This document shows, in pieces, positions 36,982 to 46,061 of a stretch of DNA of 64,000 nt. The stretch lies in NCBI RefSeq assembly GCF_001885615.1, contig NZ_LSRN01000001.1:124001-188000 (forward strand). Direction: 5' to 3'. The translations under genes were made by a program, and so were the position numbers. The notes below the pieces were generated by a model that was not told the DNA's origin, did not search any database, and worked only from the letters and a program-made list of their open reading frames with translations. The DNA comes from Alkalibacterium sp. 20 (GTDB lineage: Bacteria > Bacillota > Bacilli > Lactobacillales > Carnobacteriaceae_A). Every line of letters starts with the position of its first letter. The stretch's first letter is position 1.

Positions 36982-38196
36982 ATGAATAAATACATTAAAT
37001 TAATGAGTTTTCTACTGCTTATTATTGTAACTTTAACCGGTTTCGGGCTCTACAAGGCCCAAGCAAGTTCTCCTTATCCGGAGTTGAAAGTCGTCACAAC
37101 CGACGGCAAACCTGAATATATAGAGCCTTTTCACTTTTTAGGTTTTGTTTCTGATACTCAGAATTACTCAAACAGCTCGACGATTGTATTCAAAGATGGC
37201 CACTCTCGATATATGGAAGACCAAACTTTTCTTGAACGAATTGATTTCAATTATAATCCTCAATTGAATGATTTTATTACTGACCACCGGTCCTTTATGC
37301 GTGGAAAAAGTCGTCGTACAGAACACTATACAGAAACAGAACAGCACGTCATTTATACCGGTATGGAAAGTGATGTCTATTGGAATCAGCCTTCCCGCGG
37401 TCTGATGACCATCGCTGTCCTGAACAAAGAAACGGAAGAAGAAGAGACGTTCTCAGTAAGCTTAGGTAGTGACGGATCCTATTATGAGGTGTCTGCCACC
37501 TACGTTAACTACCCAAATTTAACTATTCTAGCTGCGACAAACCATTCTACTGATATATCCGAACAATTTGTTTATACCTTTGATGTCGAAAATCCGACAG
37601 AAGAATTGACGGAAACTATAAATTTGACACAAGAGATCGATAGTAACGGAGGTGTCTACTTCGGACAATCTTTTGACAGGACTGAACGTTTTATTCCCAT
37701 CCAGTCAGTGAGACAAACCGATGATTCAGAATTTGATTACACTGAGGAAATCATTGGTTATTTTGCCTTTGATACACAGATGCAGGAATTGATTGACGTT
37801 CCGTTATTTGAAGAAGATACGCTTCTCTTCGCTGACAATGACAAACTTTATGTAGGTAAAGATTTAGGCGACACCATAGAATTACATGAAATGAATGCCG
37901 ATGATCAGAACCTGGACCTAGTGGGATCGATTGAAATGGCGACCCCTACTATTGGACGAGAAGAGGGAACCCATTATAATAATCTCTTCAATCAAAATAT
38001 AACTCTCTTAGACGGTAGGTTATATGCCTATGAAACTCAGTATTCAGATGACATTAGTCGTCCTCTCTTCCAGATCACTGATATCAAAACACAGGAAACA
38101 TTATTTAACGGAACCATCGAGCCCAAAGATATGGCTAAACACGATTCCACGAACATCGATGTATTTGAATTCAGACTAGATACATTAAACAATTAA
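36982..38196 (+). CDS. Hypothetical exported protein of the ytr-like operon
   Basis: 404-aa protein with a hydrophobic N-terminal segment (about 8-25) then an Ala-rich cleavage-like site (KAQASS). The rest is acidic with repeating beta-like stretches (for example FLGFVSDTQNYSN, LTILAATNHSTDIS, LYVGKDLGDTIELHEM), which may form a beta-propeller. Not recognised. AAAGGAAC precedes the ATG; it is the last gene before the operon terminator and may be an extracytoplasmic partner of the transporter. Confidence 0.75.
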   Translation: MNKYIKLMSFLLLIIVTLTGFGLYKAQASSPYPELKVVTTDGKPEYIEPFHFLGFVSDTQNYSNSSTIVFKDGHSRYMEDQTFLERIDFNYNPQLNDFITDHRSFMRGKSRRTEHYTETEQHVIYTGMESDVYWNQPSRGLMTIAVLNKETEEEETFSVSLGSDGSYYEVSATYVNYPNLTILAATNHSTDISEQFVYTFDVENPTEELTETINLTQEIDSNGGVYFGQSFDRTERFIPIQSVRQTDDSEFDYTEEIIGYFAFDTQMQELIDVPLFEEDTLLFADNDKLYVGKDLGDTIELHEMNADDQNLDLVGSIEMATPTIGREEGTHYNNLFNQNITLLDGRLYAYETQYSDDISRPLFQITDIKTQETLFNGTIEPKDMAKHDSTNIDVFEFRLDTLNN

Positions 38197-38205
38197 TAGT
38201 CATCC

Positions 38206-38241
38206 ACCCCTCTCAATATATTTATTTGAGAGGGGTTTTCC
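38206..38241 (+). terminator. Terminator after the ytr-like operon
   Basis: CCCCTCTCAA pairs with TTGAGAGGGG and is followed by TTTTCC. Confidence 0.82.
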
Positions 38242-38355
38242 TTAACTTTTAACCTATAACAACAAGGGAATCTAGCATTTCTTTATATAACTTGTTATAC
38301 TATGGAAAGTTAAAAGTCAGCCAAGAACTCTTATCAAAGAAAGAATGGGTACCTT

Positions 38356-39165
38356 ATGAATAAAAAAAATCGAGAAAAATTAAAACAGAGTAAACGGATA
38401 GTGATCAAAGTCGGTACCAGCACCATCATGTACCCAAATGGATCGATCAATCTGCAGCAGATGGAAAAACTGTCATTTGTATTGAGTGATCTGAAAAATC
38501 AGGGTAAAGAAATCATACTGGTTTCTTCCGGTGCCATCGGTGTCGGCTTATCTCGCATGAACTTGACCCAACGTCCTGTAACCATTCCCGAGCAGCAAGC
38601 CATTGCTTCGATTGGTCAGACAGAACTCATGAGTTTGTACAGCAAATTCTTCTATCATTACGGACATCATATTGGACAAGTCTTACTGACCAAAGACGTC
38701 ACAGACTATCCTGTGAGCCGAAGAAATACGGTGAACACCTTTGAACAGCTGCTCATCAAGCAGGTTGTCCCTATCGTCAACGAAAATGATACGGTTTCTG
38801 TAGAAGAACTCGATCATCTGACGCGATTCGGTGACAATGATACGTTGTCCGCGATCGTGCTCGAGTTGACAGAAGCTGATTTACTCATTATGCTGTCGGA
38901 TATTGACGGCTTTTACGATAAAAATCCAATGAAACACAATGATGCAGAGCTCTTTGAAACAATAAATGAAATAACCGATGATATCCTGGAACTCGCTCAA
39001 GACTCTTCTACAAAATTTGGTACAGGTGGCATGATCACGAAACTGACTGCCGCTCAAATCGTTTTGGAAGCAAACAAACAAATGGTACTGGCCAACGGGA
39101 CAGATCTGACCATCTTATTCAGGATTTTAGATGGCATGAACGAAGGAACCTTGTTTTCTAAATAG
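38356..39165 (+). CDS. proB: Glutamate 5-kinase
   Basis: 269-aa kinase that starts proline synthesis from glutamate. Motifs: RIVIKVGTSTI, VSSGAIGVGLSRM, VPIVNENDTVS, FGDNDTLSAIV and FGTGGMITKLTAA. The C-terminal PUA domain of the E. coli enzyme is absent, as in many lactic acid bacteria. The ribosome site before the ATG is weak. A TATACT near 38297 is the probable -10. Confidence 0.96.
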   Translation: MNKKNREKLKQSKRIVIKVGTSTIMYPNGSINLQQMEKLSFVLSDLKNQGKEIILVSSGAIGVGLSRMNLTQRPVTIPEQQAIASIGQTELMSLYSKFFYHYGHHIGQVLLTKDVTDYPVSRRNTVNTFEQLLIKQVVPIVNENDTVSVEELDHLTRFGDNDTLSAIVLELTEADLLIMLSDIDGFYDKNPMKHNDAELFETINEITDDILELAQDSSTKFGTGGMITKLTAAQIVLEANKQMVLANGTDLTILFRILDGMNEGTLFSK

Positions 39166-39186
39166 TGACTGGAGGGAGTTTTAAAC

Positions 39187-40431
39187 GTGGAAACATTAAT
39201 CGAACTTGGAAAAAAAGCCAAAGAAGCTGAGCGTTACTTAGCTCAAGCCTCTTCAAAAGCCAAGAATGAAGCATTACTGTTGATGGCAGAAGGATTGCTG
39301 CGTGATACAGATAAAATTTTGGCAGCTAATCACTTAGATACCAAACAGGCTGAAGCAGACGGTATCACAGAAACGTTACTCGACCGACTCACGTTGACAA
39401 AAGAACGCGTCGAAGCGATGGCTCAAGGGTTGAAAGATATCGCCAAACTGCCCGATCCCATTGGTCTGGTCGAAAGCATGTGGACCAATGAAGCCGGTCT
39501 TAAAATCGGCAAACAATCGGTCCCTTTGGGTGTTATCGGCATCATTTATGAAGCCCGCCCAAATGTGACATCCGATGCCGCCGGACTCTGTTTCAAATCG
39601 GGGAATATCGTCATTTTACGTGGCGGCAAAGAAGCCTTCAACTCCAACTTAGCGGTCGTGACAAGTCTACGCGCGTCTTTAAAAGAAAGCACCTTGCCTG
39701 AAACGGCAATTCAGTTAGTGGAAGACACCTCCAGAGAATCAGCTACAGAAATGATGAAACTTAACCGTTACCTGGACGTTTTGATTCCACGAGGCGGTGC
39801 CAACTTGATCAAAGCGGTGGTCGAAAACGCCACCGTTCCGGTCATCGAAACAGGAACCGGGAACTGTCACGTCTATATCGATCAGTCAGCTCAGCTTGAA
39901 ATGGCCAAAGATATTATCGTGAACGCTAAAACGGACCGTCCATCCGTATGTAACGCCGCCGAAACGCTTATCATTCATAAAGATGTGGCTGAAACCTTCC
40001 TGCCTGTGATCGAAGAAGCCTTGAACGAATGGAACGTCGAACTTAGAGCAGATAAGGAAGCGCAGAAACACTTGAAAGACTTCACCCCAGCCACAGAAGC
40101 GGACTGGGAAACGGAATTCTTGGATTATATCCTGGCTGTTAAAGTGGTCGCTTCTTTTGATGAAGCTATCGCTCACATCAACCGCTACAGTACCGGGCAC
40201 TCGGAAGCAATCGTGACCGACGATTACTTTGCCGGTCAACGTTTTCACCGCGAAGTGGATTCTGCGGCCGTTTACGTGAATGCTTCTACCCGCTTTACGG
40301 ATGGTTTTGAATTCGGTTTTGGTGCTGAAATAGGCATCAGTACGCAAAAACTTCACGCCAGAGGTCCTATGGGTCTTCCTGAACTCACTTCTTCCAAGTA
40401 TATAATTTTTGGCGAAGGTCAGATCCGCTGA
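39187..40431 (+). CDS. proA: Gamma-glutamyl phosphate reductase
   Basis: 414-aa NADPH-dependent enzyme for the second step of proline synthesis. Signature [19 protein letters not shown], catalytic Cys in [10 protein letters not shown], and [19 protein letters not shown] at the end. GTG start at 39187 after GGAGGGAG. In an operon with proB (21-bp gap), closed by a terminator. proC is not in the window. Confidence 0.97.
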   Translation: METLIELGKKAKEAERYLAQASSKAKNEALLLMAEGLLRDTDKILAANHLDTKQAEADGITETLLDRLTLTKERVEAMAQGLKDIAKLPDPIGLVESMWTNEAGLKIGKQSVPLGVIGIIYEARPNVTSDAAGLCFKSGNIVILRGGKEAFNSNLAVVTSLRASLKESTLPETAIQLVEDTSRESATEMMKLNRYLDVLIPRGGANLIKAVVENATVPVIETGTGNCHVYIDQSAQLEMAKDIIVNAKTDRPSVCNAAETLIIHKDVAETFLPVIEEALNEWNVELRADKEAQKHLKDFTPATEADWETEFLDYILAVKVVASFDEAIAHINRYSTGHSEAIVTDDYFAGQRFHREVDSAAVYVNASTRFTDGFEFGFGAEIGISTQKLHARGPMGLPELTSSKYIIFGEGQIR

Positions 40432-40448
40432 TCGCTTACGCTTATAGT

Positions 40449-40495
40449 AAAAAAACAGACAGAATCAATTACTCATTGATTCTTGTCTGTTTTTA
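40449..40495 (+). terminator. Terminator after proBA
   Basis: AAACAGACA-AATCAAT pairs with ATTGATT-TGTCTGTTT around TACTC, T runs on both strands. It may also serve the leftward aro operon. Confidence 0.9.
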
Positions 40496-40587
40496 ATTTG
40501 ATTAAAAAGTATTCTCAAAAATTATTTTCGTATCAATAAGCCAATTTTAAATAGCAAAAGATGATACTCCAACACCTTTCCATTCTA

Positions 40588-40866
40588 CTATTCCTCTTTT
40601 TCCATTAACCGTTTCTGCGTTTGCTTTGTAATGTTCATAATAGCTTTATAAAACATGGTCATTTCTTCCTGGAAGTCTGAATTTCTCAGTCGAGCAATAT
40701 TTTTTTCAATAACTTTCTTTTCTCTATCTGCATCCAGTAGTGGCAGCCGATGCTTTTTCTTATATGCCCCCACTTTTAAAACAGTTTCCAGTCTCTTTTC
40801 AAACAGCAAAGTCAGTTCCTGGTCAAGTGCATCAATATCTTGTCTATAACTTTCCAGTTCATTCAT
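40588..40866 (-). CDS. Chorismate mutase (AroQ type)
   Basis: 92-aa all-helical enzyme converting chorismate to prephenate for Tyr and Phe. Family residues: RQDIDALDQELTLLFEKRLE, VGAYKKKH, and DADREKKVIEKN. Last gene of the aroF-B-A-C operon; its ATG lies in the end of aroC (8-bp overlap). Not fused to a dehydratase or to DAHP synthase. Confidence 0.93.
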   Translation of the reverse strand: MNELESYRQDIDALDQELTLLFEKRLETVLKVGAYKKKHRLPLLDADREKKVIEKNIARLRNSDFQEEMTMFYKAIMNITKQTQKRLMEKEE

Positions 40867-41956
40867 CAGCCGTCACCCCTACCATCAAGTCCATCAAGGC
40901 TAACGCCGTCACTGCTTCTAAAACGGGCAGTACCCGCGGAACAATACACGGATCGTGTCGTCCTTCCACCGATAATTCTGCTGCTTTTCCTTCATCAACG
41001 TTTATGGTCTGCTGCTTCTTCGTAATAGAGGCTGGAGGTTTTACAGCCGCTCGGAAAACGATAGGCATGCCGTGAGTGATGCCCCCGACAATCCCTCCAT
41101 TATTGTTTGAACGTGTTTTTACCTGTCCATCTTCATCATAATAATATTCGTCATTCGCTTCTGACCCACGCATCTTAGTGATATCAAACCCCGTCCCGAA
41201 CTCGATACCTTTGATTGCGGGTACCGAGAAAACCAAATGAGCCAAAGTCGATTCAACAGAGTCAAAGAATGGATTGCCGTATCCGGCTGGTACACCTAAG
41301 ACAAACGTCTCAACGACACCGCCGACAGAATCGCCGTCATCTTTTGCGTCAAGAATGACTTTTCGCATTTCTTCGGTTTTATTTTCGTTGAACAGTGGTA
41401 ATTGCTGATGCTTGAGGTTCTCGACTTGCTCCAGCGAAACTTGTTTCTGATCCACAAACTTTTCGTCCTCAACATAACCGATGGCTTGTATATGTGCACC
41501 GATTGTGACCCCTTTTTGTTCGAGCCACTGTTTACAAATGGCACCTGCAAAGACTAATGGAGCGGTGATCCTTCCGGAGAAATGGCCACTCCCTCGGTGA
41601 TCATTATGCCCTTTGTATCTGACACGGCTTGAAAAATCAGCATGTCCCGGACGCATCACATTTTTAAGTAAACTATAGTCTGTCGATCGAGTATTGCTGT
41701 TACGTATGATCGCAGTCAAAGGTGCACCCGTCGTTTTGCCTTCCAAGAATCCACTTAAAAGCTCAGGCAGATCCTTTTCTTTTCTAGACGTTGTCAATTC
41801 ATTCTGCCCCGGCGCACGTCTGGCCATCTCAAATAAAACGCGGTCCATATCTATTTCCAGTCCAGGCGGCAGCCCGTCGATCGTTATGCCGATCGCCACA
41901 CCGTGTGATTCTCCAAATATGGATACCTGTAAATTTTTACCCCAAATTCCACTCAC
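40859..41956 (-). CDS. aroC: Chorismate synthase
   Basis: 365-aa FMN-dependent enzyme of the last common aromatic step. Recognised by SIFGESHGVAIGITIDGLPPG, MRPGHADFSSRVRYKGHND with HRGSGHFSGR, and GVVETFVLGVPAGYGNP. GTG start after GGAGGG, overlapping aroA by 20 bp. Confidence 0.97.
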   Translation of the reverse strand: MSGIWGKNLQVSIFGESHGVAIGITIDGLPPGLEIDMDRVLFEMARRAPGQNELTTSRKEKDLPELLSGFLEGKTTGAPLTAIIRNSNTRSTDYSLLKNVMRPGHADFSSRVRYKGHNDHRGSGHFSGRITAPLVFAGAICKQWLEQKGVTIGAHIQAIGYVEDEKFVDQKQVSLEQVENLKHQQLPLFNENKTEEMRKVILDAKDDGDSVGGVVETFVLGVPAGYGNPFFDSVESTLAHLVFSVPAIKGIEFGTGFDITKMRGSEANDEYYYDEDGQVKTRSNNNGGIVGGITHGMPIVFRAAVKPPASITKKQQTINVDEGKAAELSVEGRHDPCIVPRVLPVLEAVTALALMDLMVGVTADE

Positions 41957-43199
41957 TGCTTTTCCCTCCTAATTGTTCAAATACTTCCCAGAAATCTGGA
42001 TATGATTTAGCCACACACCCGGTATCTTTGATGACGATCGGGGCTACACAAACGGTTGACGCAACTGCCAGCATCATCGCTATCCGGTGATCTTTATGGC
42101 TCCAAACGGTCGTATTTCCTTTCAAACTATCCACGCCTTTGATGACAAGCGAGTCGCCATCCACTTCTATATCTGCCCCTAATTGAGACAACTCTTTCTG
42201 TGTTGCTTCTAACCGGTCACTTTCCTTTATACGAAGTCTTTCCAGATTAGTGATTTCTGTTTTCCCATCGGTGAGTGCCGCGACTAAGGCCACCACCGGT
42301 ATGATATCCGGACATTGAGAGCCGTCAATCGTCCGAACAGCGGTCACGTCATTCAACTTGATGCCACCTAGCTGCTCTAAAATGCTTACTATTGCTCGGT
42401 CACCTTGCAGTGACCTTTCGTTTAATCCTTCAACACTGACCGGATTCCCTAACGCGCGGGCACTTAAAAAGAAAGCTGCCTGAGAATAATCGCCGTCTAT
42501 CGTTATATCTTGAGCACGGTACACCTGGTTTCCCTCTATACTGAACACTTGACGTTCTTTGTCAAAATCAATGTGTATGCCGAAAGATTCCAGCATCGAC
42601 AGGGTCAGGTCAACGTAGCCTTCTGATTCTAATGCTGTAGTCATTCTAATTTCTGATGCTGCATTTAAAAGTGGCAAGGTGAGCAAGAGTCCGGTGATGA
42701 ACTGAGAACTCACATCTCCCCTAACTTCATAGGCTCCTGGTTGAAGAGAACCTTCCACTGTTAAATCCAGTTCCCCTGCATTTGAAGAATTATACCGCAA
42801 CCCCTGTTTTTCGAAAATCGCTTGATACGTAGCAAGCGGTCGCGTGCCTAATTTACCCTGACCAGTAAAGTGGGTTTCTCCTTCAAATAAAGTAGCGAGC
42901 GGAATGAGAAAACGCAAGGTCGAGCCTGATTCATTACAGTTTATAGTTCTTCCTTGAGTGAAAGCATAGTCTTTGATACCCTCGATTGATAATGAGCCTT
43001 CGTATTTTTGAATGACCGCTCCAAGCGTTTGCATGCCTTCGATCGTGGCTGTAATGTCATCTGAGTACTGAATGTTTTTGATTTCACTGCGTCCTTTGGC
43101 CAGGCTGGCGCAGATGATGGCTCGGTGAGCTAAACTTTTAGAAGGTGGCACAGTTACCGGCCCAGTTAGCTTCACTGGTTCTATCCCTAAATCTGTCAC
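41937..43199 (-). CDS. aroA: 5-enolpyruvylshikimate-3-phosphate synthase
   Basis: 420-aa enzyme joining PEP to shikimate-3-phosphate. Motifs PPSKSLAHRAIICASLA, NESGSTLRFLIPLA, LGTRPLATYQAIF, and RIKESDRLEATQKEL. GTG start with GGGAGG 9 nt upstream; overlaps the aroB stop by 4 bp. In the window's leftward aro operon. Confidence 0.97.
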   Translation of the reverse strand: MTDLGIEPVKLTGPVTVPPSKSLAHRAIICASLAKGRSEIKNIQYSDDITATIEGMQTLGAVIQKYEGSLSIEGIKDYAFTQGRTINCNESGSTLRFLIPLATLFEGETHFTGQGKLGTRPLATYQAIFEKQGLRYNSSNAGELDLTVEGSLQPGAYEVRGDVSSQFITGLLLTLPLLNAASEIRMTTALESEGYVDLTLSMLESFGIHIDFDKERQVFSIEGNQVYRAQDITIDGDYSQAAFFLSARALGNPVSVEGLNERSLQGDRAIVSILEQLGGIKLNDVTAVRTIDGSQCPDIIPVVALVAALTDGKTEITNLERLRIKESDRLEATQKELSQLGADIEVDGDSLVIKGVDSLKGNTTVWSHKDHRIAMMLAVASTVCVAPIVIKDTGCVAKSYPDFWEVFEQLGGKSSEWNLG

Positions 43200-44284
43200 G
43201 CGTTTTGTCCTCCCGTCTTTAGTCTATTAAAAAAAGTTATATCGGACTTTTCTCGCCTGGCACTTCCCATTTTTTCTAAAATGATCAAGTACAACTGTTC
43301 ATCAAGATTTTTCTTGTCCTTTTTAATATACGGAATAATCGATGCATAATCTTCTGGACGGTCTAAATCTACCGGTAATTGATGTCGGGTCAGACATTTT
43401 CTTAACTGACCAGACATTTCATTACCAGTCATGCCTTTTTGTTCTGCCAGTTCAGTTATTTTCACCATGCCGATCGCTATCGCCTGCCCGTGCGTATACT
43501 TCTTGTACGCATAAAAGGCTTCGATCGCGTGTCCTATAGTATGGCCGAAATTAAGCAGCATCCGTTCGCCTGTGTCTCTCTCATCCAATTGCACCACGTG
43601 CTCTTTGATCCTGCAGCAGGTTTCAATGATCGATTCAATATTAGCCATAACATCCAGTCTAGAGGTTAATCCTTCCAGAAAATTAAAGAAGGTTTCGTCT
43701 TTGATACAGCCATACTTGATTACTTCCGCCATCCCGTCTGAAAAATAGGCATCAGTAAGTGTTTTTAAAACAAGTGGATCGATCAAGACCATCATCGGAT
43801 GATAAAAAGTTCCTGCCAGGTTTTTCCCTTCTGGTAAATCGACGCCAACTTTGCCTCCCACACTGCTATCCACTTGCGCGAGAAGTGTCGTTGGAATCTG
43901 AACGAAAGAGATGCCTCTTAAAAACGTCCCGGCAACAAATCCGGCAATGTCCCCTACAACGCCACCACCCAAGGCAATAATGAGATCGCTTCGGGTAATC
44001 CCCATTTCGATCAATCGACTGTAGATCTGCGGCATTGTTTGAAAGGTCTTGGTCTCTTCTCCCGGTTCGAGAATGATCATGTCTGTTTCATAACCGGCTT
44101 CGACCAGTTGGTTTTTGACCGTTTCTCCATAATGACCGGAAACATTCTTGTCGGTAATGATGGCTACCCGCTTCCCTGAGAACACTGTTTTGATTTGTTC
44201 TCCTACATGCTGAAGCAGTTCTTTTTCGATTTTTATAGGATATTCTACCGTTTGCTGAGATACTTCTACATTGATTTTCTGCAT
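43196..44284 (-). CDS. aroB: 3-dehydroquinate synthase
   Basis: 362-aa NAD- and metal-dependent cyclase, second shikimate step. Motifs PGEETKTFQTMPQIYSRL, LGGGVVGDIAGFVAGTFLRG, QIPTTLLAQVDSSVGGKVGV and the metal site NFGHTIGHAIEAFYAYKK. AAGGAG is 8 nt before the ATG at 44284 (an upstream TTG is less likely). Confidence 0.97.
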   Translation of the reverse strand: MQKINVEVSQQTVEYPIKIEKELLQHVGEQIKTVFSGKRVAIITDKNVSGHYGETVKNQLVEAGYETDMIILEPGEETKTFQTMPQIYSRLIEMGITRSDLIIALGGGVVGDIAGFVAGTFLRGISFVQIPTTLLAQVDSSVGGKVGVDLPEGKNLAGTFYHPMMVLIDPLVLKTLTDAYFSDGMAEVIKYGCIKDETFFNFLEGLTSRLDVMANIESIIETCCRIKEHVVQLDERDTGERMLLNFGHTIGHAIEAFYAYKKYTHGQAIAIGMVKITELAEQKGMTGNEMSGQLRKCLTRHQLPVDLDRPEDYASIIPYIKKDKKNLDEQLYLIILEKMGSARREKSDITFFNRLKTGGQNA

Positions 44285-44296
44285 CAAACTGGCTCC

Positions 44297-45337
44297 TTAC
44301 TGTGTCATTACTTTATTGGTTTGTAAGATCGAACGTCCTTCTATTTCAGCCAATTTAGTTGCTTTTTCCATCAATAAGTCAAATTCATCAGGTGTCAGGC
44401 ACTGTTCCCCATCACTCCATGCATTTTCAGGATCATTGTGCACCTCGATCATCAGTCCATCTGCACCGGCAACGATACCCGATTTAGCACCGGCTTCTAC
44501 CAGGTAAGACATCCCTCCTGCGTGACTCGGGTCAATGATGATAGGTAAGTGTGATAATTTCTTGATTACTGGGACCGCCTGAATGTCCAATGTATTACGT
44601 GTTCCTGGTTCGAACGTTCTGATGCCACGCTCACATAAAATGACGTTTTCATTCCCTTCAGACATGATGTATTCTGCCGACATCAACCATTCTTTGTAAG
44701 TGGCCGAGAGTCCACGTTTGAGCAGCACAGGTGTGTTTGTTTTACCGACTTCTTTAAGCAAATCGAAATTCTGCATGTTTCGTGCGCCGATTTGGATCAT
44801 GTCGACAGAATCCACAAATTCATCTATCCACTTCGTTGACATGAGTTCCGTTACAATAGGCAAGCCTGTTTCTGCTTTAGCCACTTGCAGCATGCGTAAG
44901 CCTTCCAATTCAAGTCCCTGGAAACTGTATGGAGAGGTTCTCGGCTTGAACGCCCCACCGCGAAGGAAATTCGCTCCTGCTGCTTTTATTTGTTTAGCAA
45001 CTCTAACAATCTGTTCTTCACTTTCAACAGAACACGGACCGGCTATGATACCCAGTTTGTGTCCCCCAATGGTTTCCTGTCCGACCTGAATCTCTGAATT
45101 CTCAGGGTGGAACTTACGGTTAGCGCGTTTGTATGGTTCTTCTACTCTAATTATTTTTTCAACTTCTGGACGTGCTTGTATCCTATGCTCATCAATTCCA
45201 GTCGTATCACCGATAACCCCAAGAAAATCACGTTTAACATCTGAGAAATTACTGACCATGACTCCCTGTGCTTCGATTCTTTCTGTTATTTCCTTGATTG
45301 CTTGAACGCTGGTTCCTTGTTTTAATACGATAATCAT
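44297..45337 (-). CDS. aroF: 3-deoxy-7-phosphoheptulonate synthase (DAHP synthase, type I beta)
   Basis: 346-aa entry enzyme of the shikimate pathway (PEP plus erythrose-4-phosphate). An N-terminal ferredoxin-like regulatory domain (about 1-70, MIIVLKQGTSVQAI) is joined to the barrel: GIIAGPCSVESEEQIV, LRGGAFKPRTSPYSFQG, LCERGIRTF, and DPSHAGG. Such N-terminal domains give Tyr or Phe inhibition in homologues. AAAGGAG precedes the ATG. First gene of the operon, behind a long leader with an attenuator. Confidence 0.96.
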   Translation of the reverse strand: MIIVLKQGTSVQAIKEITERIEAQGVMVSNFSDVKRDFLGVIGDTTGIDEHRIQARPEVEKIIRVEEPYKRANRKFHPENSEIQVGQETIGGHKLGIIAGPCSVESEEQIVRVAKQIKAAGANFLRGGAFKPRTSPYSFQGLELEGLRMLQVAKAETGLPIVTELMSTKWIDEFVDSVDMIQIGARNMQNFDLLKEVGKTNTPVLLKRGLSATYKEWLMSAEYIMSEGNENVILCERGIRTFEPGTRNTLDIQAVPVIKKLSHLPIIIDPSHAGGMSYLVEAGAKSGIVAGADGLMIEVHNDPENAWSDGEQCLTPDEFDLLMEKATKLAEIEGRSILQTNKVMTQ

Positions 45338-45577
45338 TTTATTATCTCCTTTTATATTTATATTTTTTTGTATTTCCGATCATGCTCTGGTGTTCACTTT
45401 TTTTTTTTGCATAAAGTCTTTCACTGATAACTGATTTCTAGGAATTGTTTCATTTGAGTCCCATATAATAATAGGTTCTTTTCCCACCTGCCCAACTTGG
45501 TTTTTTTGTTGATGATCACATTGAGATGCTTTTCTTCTCAAATCTAGCTGGATCCAAACACTTTTGACAAAATAAAA
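45338..45577 (-). other. Leader segment between the aro attenuator and aroF
   Basis: 240 bp with no recognised gene. A frame of about 60 codons stays open in the minus direction but lacks a start and ribosome site. An uninterrupted run of about 11 A residues lies at the aroF-proximal end (minus strand), after ATGC. No extra hairpin is obvious. Confidence 0.4.
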
Positions 45578-45621
45578 AACGCCACATTCGAACCTTTAAA
45601 AGGTTGATCGAATGCAGCGTT
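45578..45621 (-). terminator. Attenuator terminator of the aro operon
   Basis: On the minus strand AACGCTGCATTCGA and TCGAATGTGGCGTT pair (with the inner arms AACCTTT/AAAGGTT) and are followed by TTTTATTTT. It lies 240 bp before aroF and downstream of a leader peptide, inside the operon leader. Confidence 0.88.
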
Positions 45622-45663
45622 GGTAAAAATCACTTATATAAATCAGTTAAACATTTATATTGT

Positions 45664-45701
45664 GTGCGCCCATTCGATTTCTTTCGAAATCTATGGGGCA
45701 C
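45664..45701 (-). promoter_or_regulatory. Alternative hairpin (segments 1 and 2) of the aro attenuator
   Basis: Segment 1 (45686-45701) pairs with segment 2 (45664-45681): GTGCCCCATAGATTTC against GAAATCGAATGGGCGCAC around GAAA. Segment 2 holds AUCGAAUG, which also pairs with CAUUCGAU (45607-45614) in the 5' arm of the terminator. Segment 1 also pairs with the leader-peptide codons Ser-Met-Glu-Ala (45727-45737). Confidence 0.8.
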
Positions 45702-45719
45702 TTTTTAAACAGCAGAAAG

Positions 45720-45809
45720 TTATCCAGCCTCCATAGAAATATTATCTAAGAAGCTGTAATACCAGGTATTCAATTGTGAGGTCATATGGTTTTCTGATTG
45801 TAATGTCAT
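45720..45809 (-). CDS. Aromatic leader peptide of the aro operon (29 aa)
   Basis: A short frame with ATG at 45809, GAGGAG 10 nt upstream, and TAA at 45720. The peptide contains Thr-Trp-Tyr-Tyr-Ser-Phe at residues 15-20, three kinds of aromatic residue in five codons, at the right distance before overlapping RNA hairpins and a terminator. The role inferred is to sense charged tRNA for Trp, Tyr or Phe by ribosome stalling, and so to control read-through into aroF. It is not known from any family I recognise. Confidence 0.8.
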   Translation of the reverse strand: MTLQSENHMTSQLNTWYYSFLDNISMEAG

Positions 45810-45860
45810 TTTTAAGACGCTCCTCAATTAATAAATCAGCTGTTGTTCAACTGTGAGTCC

Positions 45861-45900
45861 AATATTAGCAATGTTGATTTTAAAAGTCAACACTAATATT
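45861..45900 (-). promoter_or_regulatory. aro operon promoter embedded in a 40-bp dyad
   Basis: Minus-strand TTGACT (45885-45890), a 17-bp spacer and TAATAT (45862-45867). The whole stretch is an imperfect palindrome: AATATTAG and CTAATATT at the ends, TGTTGA and TCAACA inside, centred on TTTTAAAA. A repressor site overlapping the promoter is likely. Confidence 0.75.
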
Positions 45901-46001
45901 AAAAAAATAAACTTTTTTATAATCAAAACCTCATAAACTCTATAAATTTAGGCTTTATCAAACGTTTATTTTATTTTATTTTTTCTTGACCAAGAAACTA
46001 T

Positions 46002-46030
46002 TTGTTATTTCCACTTCTTTTGTCTATACT
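46002..46030 (+). promoter_or_regulatory. aroE operon promoter
   Basis: TTGTTA (46002-46007), spacer 17, TATACT (46025-46030). Transcription would begin near 46037, 25 bp before the aroE start, so this operon has no leader comparable with the divergent one. Confidence 0.65.
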
Positions 46031-46061
46031 TCTAACAAAATACAACAAAGGAGATATGGAT

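Noticed and set aside
45338..45577. Leftward open frame of about 60 codons before aroF
   Set aside because: No start codon with a ribosome site and no recognised protein; it begins within the attenuator T run.
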